Positions 54,729-64,000 of a stretch of DNA of 64,000 nt are shown here, piece after piece. The position numbers were made by a program, and so were the translations under genes. The stretch is from NCBI GenBank assembly GCA_964035545.1, contig OZ037770.1, positions 2,664,001 through 2,728,000 on the forward strand, in the 5' to 3' direction. The notes under the pieces are model-generated. The model was given only the letters and a program-made list of their open reading frames with translations, was not told the origin of the DNA and did no database searches. How positions within the stretch are numbered: position 1 is the stretch's first letter; every line of letters begins with the position of its first letter. The DNA is from Bugula neritina. Lineage: Eukaryota > Bryozoa > Gymnolaemata > Cheilostomatida > Bugulidae.

Positions 54729-54780
54729 GAGATCACTCACTGCATAATGTTTTTATAAACATTACGCAGTGAGTGATCTC
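54729..54780. other. near-perfect 24-bp stem hairpin
   Basis: The arms 54729-54752 and 54757-54780 pair at 23 of 24 positions, closed by the loop TTAT. The arm begins GAGATCACTCACTGC. Confidence 0.9.
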
Positions 54781-54979
54781 AAGAAAATAACTTTTTATGC
54801 CATGTTCTGTAGAGAATGCTTACATATTTAATGGAGGAAATTATTTCTAATGGAAAAATATATTTATGCAACGTTTTTGATACAACTTATATAGATGAGA
54901 ACAGTTATGCTACAAACTCTATATCACCGTGTTTCATAGCTTATATATCCAAAGGGATTTCTCATTTAGTGTGTGTGTG

Positions 54980-55116
54980 GCACACTGCACGGCACACTGC
55001 ACGGCACACTGCACGGCACACTGCACGGCACACTGCACGGCACACTGCACGGCACACTGCACGGCACACTGCACAGCACACTGCACAGCACACTGCACAG
55101 CACACTGCACAGCACA
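54980..55116. repeat. 12-bp minisatellite GCACACTGCACG
   Basis: About 11 copies. The first eight units carry ACGG and the last ones ACAG, a clean switch along the array. Confidence 0.95.
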
Positions 55117-55435
55117 CACATATAGCACAGATTACAGGTAATTTGAAGTTCTGTTCCACATTTTAAATGCCTGTGGTTTGACAGTTTTCTTATTTTCACC
55201 AATTGTCTTGTTATACTAGCTGTTATCACAAAATGTAAATATTGTAGTAACTTGTGGGTTAAATTGAATGGAATCAGGCGGAGAACATAACTTTTTGTTA
55301 TAGAAGAGACAAGAGAAAGTGTTGAAATAGTGTGTGTGTGTGTGCTGTATCTTTATTGTAATCTTGGTCCTTCCAGTACGAGCTCCAGTCCTCAAGTGAC
55401 TGTAGCTTAAAATGGGCTTCCTTGTATATTAACAG

Positions 55436-55565
55436 GACAAAGGGCTTTCAGAACCTTCGACCGACAGCAGGCCGAAGTTTGGCCAGGTATGCCGACAGTC
55501 GTCATGTCGGCAACCGACATTCGGTCTGTCGGCTGAACTCGGTCCAACTGTCGGTTTACATGAAT
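55436..55565. repeat. cluster of inverted CCGACA/TGTCGG words
   Basis: Three CCGACA and three TGTCGG words alternate within about 110 bp, with CGGCC/GGCCG words between, in a patch much richer in G+C than its surroundings. It is probably a palindromic end of a transposable element. Confidence 0.5.
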
Positions 55566-56217
55566 CAACAAAAGTGAGTTCCAAGTAAGTGTTAGGTATA
55601 ATTAGAAGAGGGGAAAAGAGCAATGCTAGCTATAATAGTTACTGTTAAATTGGCGTTCTTATGGTGATGTGTAACAAGGGAGGGTAACTCTAATATTTAC
55701 CACAATATTACATGAGCAATTGAATGCTTTATACTATAATCCCTATGATTTAGTGATAACTTTAGTAATGCCACTAGCATCAAAAGCAATAAATTGAAAG
55801 TTAACTCCACTGTTGCATGTCTAAAAATAAGAAAATTTTGTTTTGTACAGCATAATTTTTTCTAACAATACGACTCATAGGATAGCAGTTGAGATGCCCT
55901 ATAGCGGTTAGATGCATGCCTTGTATGACATAATTCATAGGTTTAGGCTCAGACTGTTGTGCGAGCTGTCAAGGGGGTTCTTCTGTCCATATTTCCTTCT
56001 GTGATACCGTAAAGGCCCTCAGATTATGTTACCAGCATATAAAACTTGTATTTGGAGCTTTTCGTGTGATAGACTTTGGACAATTGTTAGTTTAGTAACT
56101 TTCTTATAGCCTTATATTGGCCCAACCTTCTGCAAGATAGACACTATGCACTTTAATCTTTATGGAATATGCTACTGTAGATTACAATTTCCGATTCCTT
56201 CAACACATTGGAAAACA

Positions 56218-56420
56218 GTGGCCTATAGGCGTTCATAGCAATGGCCTAGTAAACACAAGGCTAGTGGTTTGAACCAAAGTATACCTGGTAGAGGGAGGTA
56301 GAGACCATTTAATGTGTTAGGAAAGGCATTCAGTCATAATTGATTTTCTCCCATAATAGAAGACAGTTAGTTCTTTAGCGTGCTTTTTATGGACCTTTCA
56401 GCATGGCTGAGTTAATGTGT
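56218..56420 (+). mobile_element. diverged SINE-like copy, second subfamily
   Basis: AATGGCCTAGTAAACACAAG then GCTAGTGGTTTGAACC replaces the usual head. The body GGAAAGGCATTCAGTCATAA matches the main SINE family. The head recurs at 56748. Confidence 0.55.
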
Positions 56421-56747
56421 TTCTACATATAGACACAAAACTTGTTAAAGGTGAAGTTTAAATCAATAATTCCACGTCTTTGTTTTAAATTGCCAAAAGA
56501 TATTACGCCATGCTGTAATTATAATGTTTTTATATTTAGCAATTTAGGACATATATTATCCTGGTAAGCTCTCCTCTATCTTATATAGCGCATTACAAAA
56601 TAATAAGTTAAGTTATAAGCTGTTGGGCCATGTCCTGCTATATTCTTATGTTCTGTCTTTAGGCCTAGAGTGCTATATATTCATAAATCTTTATAATAAA
56701 AACCGGCAAACAACTTTATTGTTTTTTTTATTCCGTCTGCAAATACA

Positions 56748-56830
56748 TTGGCCTAGTAAACGCAAGGCTAGTGGCTTATAGAATCCAGGTTGAAGAATAA
56801 GAAGGATATTGAGTCATAATTGCTTATTTT
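56748..56830 (+). mobile_element. diverged SINE-like fragment, second subfamily
   Basis: TGGCCTAGTAAACGCAAGGC and TAGTGGCTTATAGAATCC, then GAAGGATATTGAGTCATAAT, parallels the copy at 56218 but is shorter. Confidence 0.5.
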
Positions 56831-57462
56831 CTACAAGAAAGAGTATTTCCCTAGTTTGTTTTAAAGACATTTTTACCAGAGCAAAAGTTCTGACAAAAAT
56901 GGAGAGTGTGAAATTACAAGAATATTTTTGTTTTTTATATACACAAAAGTTATTGCAGGTGAGTCATGAATTGCTTTTCTTACTTTTATAATTTAAAAGT
57001 AAGTTATCTAAATGCATCTATTAAGTGAAAGATGTAACTGAAGATGCTCAAGTTAGTGTTTATTGATTAACAACATGTAAGTACATCACAGAGACAAAAC
57101 TAAATAACAAAAATAATATTTATTAAAAGCATTGTCGAGTTGCATTAAACAAAGTTTAACTTTTAAAGACAATAATTTCATTATAAAACAATGGTGTTAA
57201 TGTACAATAAGATGTAGCCTATATATTATAATATAAGTAAAATGCACAACTTCACGATATATATTCAACTTGTTTGTGAGTTAATGAATTGCGCAGATCT
57301 ATAAGGTTTACTCAGTTTATTCCCTGTATATATCGTTAGTAACATGTTCGATGAGACATATACTCTAAAATTTGAGCATTCAACAGTCACTCGGATATAT
57401 ATTCAAACTTTGCCACTGTGTATCGCAAAGGCTTGAGCTTTTGTTTATAACGTGATGTATGA

Positions 57463-58419
57463 TTAACAATTTCCTCTGTTGGTAGGAACATTTTCGGAGG
57501 GTTGTACTCTGACATTTTTAACACGAAGTATTCTCAGGATGTGAGCGCTGTAGCCAGGAGTCATTACGATGTACACAACAATGTTCATGATACCATAAAC
57601 AGCTTGGTAAAACATAGATATCCACCTAATCACATTAGCCGGTTCCTTTGGCAAAGCTTCAATAAGATTTAGGATCACTGATAAGAAAGCTGGAACATAA
57701 AGCAAGTAAAACGTAATGCAAATAATCAAAATGTATTGAGCTGATCTTTTCACCATTAAGTCATCTGGTCCAGCTGCGCTCCTCTGCTGCATTTTTCTAA
57801 GTTCTTTCCAAGTTTTGAATAGCAGAACCACACACGTTGTTAAAGTTATTGTTATGGAGCTTGAAAAAACTACATCAGTTTGAACATTGAATTCCATTGG
57901 CATAGATCCAAACACGCCAAAACAATATTTCCTAGTGTTAGTGGCTAAGGGAACACCCATCACGATAAGACTAGCTATCCAGATTGCGCCAAGACAAACT
58001 CCTAAGTTGTTAAGCACTTTGTTTGTCTGTACATTGAATGGTTGACATATGGAGACATATCTTTCATAGCTACCAGTTACCAAAATGAGATTTCGGGCAA
58101 AGTATGTAGCAAAACCAAGTATGTTGATTACAACTTGATACACCAATACCTTTTTCCTTGGTAGTTTTACCACGAGCCTGTTCAGGTCACAGCTGACATA
58201 TAAGGTAAAGACTATACCTGTGGCTATGTCTGAAATTCCAATATTCACCACGATCCAAAAATATCTATTTCTTTTTGACTTGTCCACGGTTTTCAGCACA
58301 ATCAAGTTTAGAATGTTGCATACAACACCAAATAAGTTGACTACTATTAATACTGCAGGAGTAGTAGAATCAGCACAAAATTCTGTTACATCATCACACA
58401 GGAAGCTATTGTTCTCCAT
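57463..58419 (-). CDS. rhodopsin-like G protein-coupled receptor, 318 aa, single exon
   Basis: A seven-helix receptor read from ATG 58419 to a TAA at 57465-57463. Residues 1-20 carry a glycosylation site (Asn3-Asn-Ser) and a C-x6-C pair (Cys8, Cys15). Helix 2 has Asp64. Helix 3 ends ERY (119-121). Helix 6 has Pro243, and helix 7 has NIVVY (279-283) in place of NPxxY. Cys166 lies in the second outer loop, but the usual helix 3 cysteine is absent (LPRKKVLVYQ at 86-95), so the standard disulfide cannot form. A KELRKM motif at the helix 5 end and YGIMN-VVY in helix 7 resemble KELRNM and YGIVN-LVY of the receptor at 51977. The two point toward each other and are probably diverged paralogs. The ligand is unknown. 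Confidence 0.92.
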   Translation of the reverse strand: MENNSFLCDDVTEFCADSTTPAVLIVVNLFGVVCNILNLIVLKTVDKSKRNRYFWIVVNIGISDIATGIVFTLYVSCDLNRLVVKLPRKKVLVYQVVINILGFATYFARNLILVTGSYERYVSICQPFNVQTNKVLNNLGVCLGAIWIASLIVMGVPLATNTRKYCFGVFGSMPMEFNVQTDVVFSSSITITLTTCVVLLFKTWKELRKMQQRSAAGPDDLMVKRSAQYILIICITFYLLYVPAFLSVILNLIEALPKEPANVIRWISMFYQAVYGIMNIVVYIVMTPGYSAHILRILRVKNVRVQPSENVPTNRGNC

Positions 58420-60691
58420 TAAGAGTTTTCGGTATACAGATTCAGACTGTGTTGATGATGCAACAGATTACAATTTCAAACCTTCTCCGCTTGAACTTGA
58501 TTCTTAAATTGAAAAACTAGACAGAGATGTATTGTATGCTGTAAACGAGCAATACTACTTTGTGTGAAAATATAATTACAGAAACATTTTAAGGTAAATA
58601 AGCTTAGATAATAAATATATTGAATTTGTAAAGCTTACAACAGAGCATGTAAGATTGTTCATATATAAATTTTTAAATGAACACATGTCTTGGTTGATTG
58701 AAAATGTAATTACATGTATTCTCACAAAGAATATCAAAGAGAACAGAACAATTTAAGAGCAACATAGAAAGTACTTCACGAACTGGCTGCTCTTCTTTAA
58801 ATATGCTTTAATCAATGGTTTTTGTTCTAATCTCTTTCTGTAGAAAGGAAACATAGAAAGCATCTCACAAACTGAATTTTCTGTTTCAACTGTGCTTAAA
58901 TCAATAATATTCGTTTTAGTGTCATCCCATGAAAATAGAACACACATACACTAGTCATTTTCATGCACATTTTGTCATGATATATATGGTGTTACATTTT
59001 ATTTTCTTTCTGCATGTAGCAAATGTAATACAATGTTTTTTTTAAGCTTGCCATAGATGATGCTCAATCTTTAAGTGTGTGTGTGTGCCCGTGTGTGTGT
59101 GCGCGTGTGTGTGCATGTAGAATAGCCAGAAACTAGAAAATGTCACTAAAGGTATAAGCAGAAAGATATGTTGGAGTTATCTTCCCAGCAGGCAGGATTC
59201 ACGTACTCTGTACCTGCCGTCCACTAGCTGAGCTGAAACATAGACTAAACTGATGGATATTCATTGTTTGCATCACAATTAGAAGATTATGTAGTTTAGG
59301 AAATAACAAAATATATCCATCTTCAATGTTTGACAATTAAGCATGACAGCTGTCAATGAAGCATATAAACCAGTGACGAAATAATTGTATTTTCACAAAC
59401 ATATTTTATTAAAAACTTGCTGACTGCATATGTTAACAACAGTATGGATAAAAATATTAATTTAATATCAACATCAATTATTAGGCAATACAATTCTTGC
59501 AAAATAAAGTTATTATATAAGGTACATATAGTGCGAATCTAATTGAAAATTATATTATGGGTTCTTTTGTTGATTAGCTGATCAAAAACAAACTCTTATA
59601 TAGCTAATTTAATCTTTACAGCAGCTTATTGCATATCTCCTTAGTTTACAGCTGTTATATGTATAGTTCTCAGTCTATCACACTAAAACACAGTGTCTTT
59701 GTCTTGCACAGCAACGTCTACCACATCCATCCACTCTAACCAACACATTCTCCCTTCAGCTCATATACCTCTAGATAACAAACTCTAGAATCAAGTGCTT
59801 TATGACAAACAGACAGACTAAAGTAACATCACAGTGACTAACAGAAGTATACTATATGTATATTATATTGTTTATACTTACTTGTGCCAGACCTATAGTA
59901 TACAACCATGATATATGATTTGACTAATAAGTAGTAATGTAAGTACTATGTTCAATATTACACTGCAGCTACATTATATAATAAATCTCAATTGATAATT
60001 ATAATTAATTAGCTGCAAATTTGACATAATAATACAAATATAATATTTCAAATAGCATGTATTTGGAAAAATTCTTATTAACTAAATTAGACAATGTACT
60101 AAGCTAGTTGTGTTGCAGATAAAAATGTTCATCAGTTTTGTTATGCTCACTGATGAAATTTTTAGTTGCTTTTCTGTTTGCTTCACATTAAGTGACAACA
60201 TGGAGGGAAGAAACTAAACATAGAAATTTTGTAGGCATCGCTAAGTTAATTAAACATATAAACTCTAATCAATATAAAGTATATAATGTACTACTTGCGT
60301 GCATTAAAAATATATTATTTAAATGCTGAAGATGTGCATGTATTGCATTTTAAGAGAATCGGAGTTGTTTTCTCTACTTTATAGCATGTAGTTTGTTCAA
60401 ATGAAATGTAATCTAATTAAGTATCACGTGCATAATAATATGGATATTAGTTGTTGGTGTAAGTTAAGTAGACGTCGTTGAAAAGCCGGAAAAACTAATT
60501 CAAAGTTGTTGCGCCCAATGTGATTAGTAAGTATTTAATACGTTTTCTATAACCTATACGGATTATATTATATGCTAATAAATCTGAAAGCTGGGCCACG
60601 GGGCACCATTGGCATAGGAATTTGTTCACTTTGCTGTCTATCAAGCTGACGTTCACCCTTGTTTGGCTGCACTCGCTGTTGATTGCTGCCC
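58420..60691. other. intergenic stretch upstream of the second receptor
   Basis: AT-rich with a short GT tract at 59075-59115. No coding exon is recognised. Confidence 0.45.
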
Positions 60692-60735
60692 ATGGCTCTA
60701 AGAAAACCTACTCGAACTATTTATGGCGAAGAACT
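60692..60735 (+). CDS. possible first coding exon, 14 codons
   Basis: ATG at 60692 (context CCCATGGCT) reads MALRKPTRTIYGEE to a strong donor, CT|GTAAGT. I could not find a downstream exon that continues in frame. Short open pieces at 62174-62240 and 62432-62503 have acceptors but do not join. It may be a real start or chance. Confidence 0.22.
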
Positions 60736-63120
60736 GTAAGTGTAAGTTATGTTATTTGCTGAACTCTTTTTATTGTATAAGTATTTTTATAAATAACTTT
60801 AATTATTATTAACTCAACTGACAGTGACAACTGTAAAACTAAACCAGTAAATCATTACATTTTGATTTTGATTTAGTTTTACTAAAAGTAATAGTAATAC
60901 TAATAGTAATAGACAATATTTATAATTATTAGTCTAATTAGACTAATACTAATAGTTATAGTATTACTATTACTATTACAGTATAAGTATTGCTATTAGT
61001 ATTAGTATTACTTGTAGTTGTACTACTTTATCAATACGCAATAGTAATACTAATACTAATAGAGTAATACCAATAACTATAACTATAAGTAATAATTATA
61101 TTAATTATTAATATTATTTCAATTTAAAATACTGAAAATAGTGAGAACTGGGAAGCGTCTAATTCTAACGGAGAAATTCTGCCTATTCTGCCTACTCCTA
61201 GCGTCTAACCAGTGACTGGATGAGTGGATGACACCAATTTGAATTTGTATAATTAGTGGTAGCCTGTACTAGGTCTAGTGTAGCAAAAGAAGTTAGTGTT
61301 ACGTTCCAGTCCTTAAAATAGTTTCAGACTCATTATGATTATCAAACCAAAATTCACGAAATGCTAGTTTTATTTTCGATATAATTATAATTAAACCTAA
61401 ATTAGGATTTAATTTTGAATTGATAAATCCATATTTTAGTTATACTGATAGTTGTAGTGATACTATAATACTAGTAATAGTAGTAGTTTGTAATTGTTTC
61501 ACTTTCATCTCCCATAATTTTAAAATGATTTTGCTTGTATTCCTTGTAACATTATGATTGTGGCGCAGTCTCAAGATTGCTCTAGGAAAAACTTGTAGTA
61601 TAAATCAGAGCAGACTTGTTTGCGAAAGGAGCAAGCAAACATTTCCTTTATCAATTAATATTACCTTGTACACTGTATAAGTAAATATTCTAATAGTTCT
61701 CACTTGGTAATCAAGTAGGTACATAGCATTAAAAGTATTGGTATCAGTATTCAACTTTGAATTTCTCTCTGGCAGATGGAAGTTGTTAGTCTTTATCTTG
61801 AGTGGCCATTGTTTTATTAGTGCTAGCTAGTTGCTAAGTTATAGTTGCTTCTTTCTCTATTAGCATTCCTCTTTTTAGTAATCAGCAGTCTAAAATATTT
61901 GCCTTCTCCAACCTAGCACAGCATGTGATTAATATTGGCTGTGGGAATTGGCAATACTTTGGTTTTAGTTGTACTGTAGTGTAATGTAGAAAATTCTGGT
62001 CACAATTCTTCAACAAATTTCCACCTTATGTCATTGATGGTTTAGAATTGTTCAATCTAGCTGGAAATTTTTGCCGCAAATAAAAGTGGCATATAACTCT
62101 AAGTGCTGTGAAACATGTTGAATATTATATCAGTGTTTATTTTCACTCGCTAATCAACGCGGCTATTCTGTCAGGTATGGCAACTGAAGCAGTGGATGAG
62201 AGCCTCTCCAACAAGATGGCAGCCAGGGAGTGGAACAACTGACTAACAGCCAACAGAATAGAAAGGTTCCAATATTTGTGAGTTTTACTAACTAGTTACT
62301 AGTAACACATTCCTTACCCTGTGGCCATCATACATATTCAAGGGTGCAAATTGCCAGCTGTAATTTCGTTTCTACAGGTTGTAGTTGCTGTCTCTTGACA
62401 CTTTGTGTTTGAAGCTGTTCTATATTTCTAGAATAAAGATGTTGCCATCCAGTTTAAAGAATTATCCACAGCTTGCTTAGAGGACAGGAAGTACTCTGCA
62501 TGACTGTGACTAAGTATTTGGTGGAAGTGGTAACTTGAATTACTCTATACTGTAAAATATCCTCTGTAAGTTAGTTACTAGGCGGTGTCATTCACACTGA
62601 AGTTGATCCTGTGTCTTGCGTCAAAATGTCACTCTGACACTCATAATATTGCTACTCATACTCACTGTAACTCATACTGTTAGTCTTACTCGTACTCATA
62701 CTCTCACACTGTTACTCATACTAATGAAATACAATGTTGACTCTCTTTATATAATATATAAAGTATTTTATTTACTCTGATAAAGTGACACAAAGCTTTA
62801 CGTTATGTCAACTGACTATATTTCATGATATTAGTTTTATTTAATTAAGCATACAATTCACATGCTGAAAGCTTTTTCTTTTCTATTCCATCTGCTCAAG
62901 TGCTGAAGAATATCAGTGTAGCAGTGTGGTGTAATGCAGACTGGAATATCTTATAGGTGTTCCATTATATTACAAATTGCTTTCTAATACTAGTTCGGTG
63001 AACCCTACAATTATACATTACTGTTGACACTTACTGAAGCTAAACTATCCTTCAAATCCCTGTTTGTTCTCTTATTGTCTGCCGATGAATAAAATTTCAC
63101 TGATGCTTCTTACAACTTAC
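60736..63120. other. non-coding stretch with a TAATAC inverted repeat
   Basis: At 60885-61080 runs of AGTAATACTAAT face runs of ATTAGTATTACT around 60930-60960, making a long A/T hairpin. No confirmed gene is present. Confidence 0.45.
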
Positions 63121-63770
63121 TTGAACGATTTATTGGCATCCATGTACCAATCATAATACTTCCACCATTTCCATGTTGAAGCTTCAGTGGGAGCAGCTCC
63201 ACTAATGAGTTTGCTGTTATAGGCTCTCCAACAAGACATGTATGAATCTTGTAAATTCGCCCACTTCTTCTTACACTCATCCCTTCAAATATATACTTAA
63301 ATTTCAATAAATATTACAACTATTACTATTAGTAATAACTATTACTATAATTTTTAGTAATATAACTGTGCTAGTTTTAGTTTACCTAATGGCTAATAAT
63401 TACAAGGTTGGGTAGCTCTTAGTTTCATACTCATAGTTATTTATTTTTTTTCATTGACAAACGCCAACGGTAGCATAGCAAGCAACCATTGTCACCCGGT
63501 GATTAAAAATATCCCTTTGGTTATTATTAAGAAAGAAGTCTGCGAGTATGACTATGAGTATGATAATGATGAAGTAATGATCATGATGATAATCATTATC
63601 ATAATGACAATTTCATTCTTACCAATCCACTCCTTTGCAGTTTTTTCAGACATAACTCTCGCAACATCAACCCAGTTGTTACTTTTTACAGTTCGGGTGT
63701 CCTTGTAATCACCGTGAGATTTATCCCACAGGCATCTCCTAGATCTACCTTCATTGATGAGAATCTCTTG
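63121..63770 (-). pseudogene. MADF-domain gene fragment, two exons
   Basis: MADF domains are Myb-like DNA-binding modules found in many invertebrate regulators and in Harbinger-associated proteins. Exon 63770-63623 reads EILINEGRSRRCLWDKSHGD onward, with the family's CLWD and Y-x-W positions (NNWVDVARVM). Exon 63282-63121 reads DECKKKWANLQDSY, the conserved KKW-x-L-x-DSY block, then a KWWKYYDWYMD segment, ending at a donor GTAAGT. With the canonical sites the first exon ends in phase 1, but the second needs phase 2, so they do not join in frame. An in-frame stop lies just before each exon's acceptor. There is no initiator ATG upstream in frame. It is a decayed copy or a gene with an unusual splice; the rest lies outside what I can see. 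Confidence 0.65.
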
Positions 63771-63834
63771 CTAGTCATTCATTTTGATTTTGAAAATTGA
63801 AAAACAACGCACCAGGAAACAGAAAACAAAAAAT

Positions 63835-63986
63835 GGTACTGTGATTGTGATTTTTCGTCCATCGTCATCGTTGTGTACATCCAACGATGACGATTTCGTT
63901 TGAATTCCCTCAAATTTTTTCGTGCAAATGTTTTTCGTGTCACATAGACGATTTCGTGTGATTCTCACGATCGTGTGGCCAGGCCT
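63835..63986 (-). mobile_element. truncated inverted copy of the 24.5 kb MITE
   Basis: Read on the minus strand it starts AGGCCTGGCCACACG, then GTGAGAATCACACGAAATCG, and continues like 24533-24690, including TTGAGGGA-AT and GATGGAC-AAAAATCACAA. The inner half of the element is absent. Confidence 0.7.
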
Positions 63987-64000
63987 TTACTATGTCTTTG

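Larger units (their letters stand above)
55566..57462. other. non-coding stretch with two diverged SINE-like copies
   Basis: There is no coding exon. A minus-strand AATAAA at 57321-57316 may serve the second receptor gene. SINE-like copies are listed separately. Confidence 0.45.

Noticed and set aside
54816-55166. Cys-Ala-Val and His-Thr-Ala repeat frames
   Set aside because: The 12-bp repeat is open in every frame on both strands; no protein signal flanks it.
62174-62503. Downstream exons for the candidate start at 60692
   Set aside because: Two short open pieces with acceptors exist, but no combination keeps frame with the first exon or with each other.

Overview
This is a window of AT-rich animal nuclear DNA. 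Genes are split by GT-AG introns, long simple repeats are common, and transposon debris is dense. A tRNA-derived SINE family, hAT and Harbinger-like miniature elements, a Ty3/Gypsy relic, a MADF-domain fragment and lineage-specific class A receptors all fit a non-vertebrate metazoan, probably a marine invertebrate. Nothing fixes the phylum, and I do not name one.

Layout. 0.2-9.8 kb is a transposon graveyard: a broken minus-strand Ty3/Gypsy element lies at both edges. Between its parts sits a 3.9 kb fold-back element, itself interrupted by a 1.8 kb hAT-type element with a perfect 8-bp target duplication. 9.9-15 kb is mostly simple repeats, including 543 bp of pure (GT)n and about 286 bp of (AT)n. 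15.2-17.3 kb holds a four-exon minus-strand gene for a secreted glycine-rich protein, with a visible TATA promoter. 17.3-25.4 kb has no recognised gene, only SINE copies, MITEs, (CT)n and minisatellites.

25.5-38.0 kb is a complete 13-exon minus-strand malic enzyme gene (600 aa, probable mitochondrial presequence). At least six of its introns carry their own minisatellite. Its seventh intron contains, on the opposite strand, a three-exon gene for a 130-aa secreted protein or peptide precursor of no family I recognise.

41.8-50.3 kb is a 12-exon minus-strand gene for a 291-aa single-pass membrane protein: short acidic ectodomain, one transmembrane helix, and a basic serine-rich tail ending in a nuclear-localisation-like cluster. 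52-58.4 kb carries two single-exon rhodopsin-like receptors, convergent, each 318 aa and each with an N-terminal C-x6-C pair. The last kilobase has two minus-strand exons encoding a MADF DNA-binding domain, with an apparent frame problem, followed by a truncated MITE.

The multi-exon models were assembled by hand from splice sites and reading phase. In the malic enzyme, the membrane protein, the glycine-rich protein and the nested secreted protein every junction keeps frame, which is the main support for them. Apart from the nested gene there is no sign that the genes work together in one pathway.
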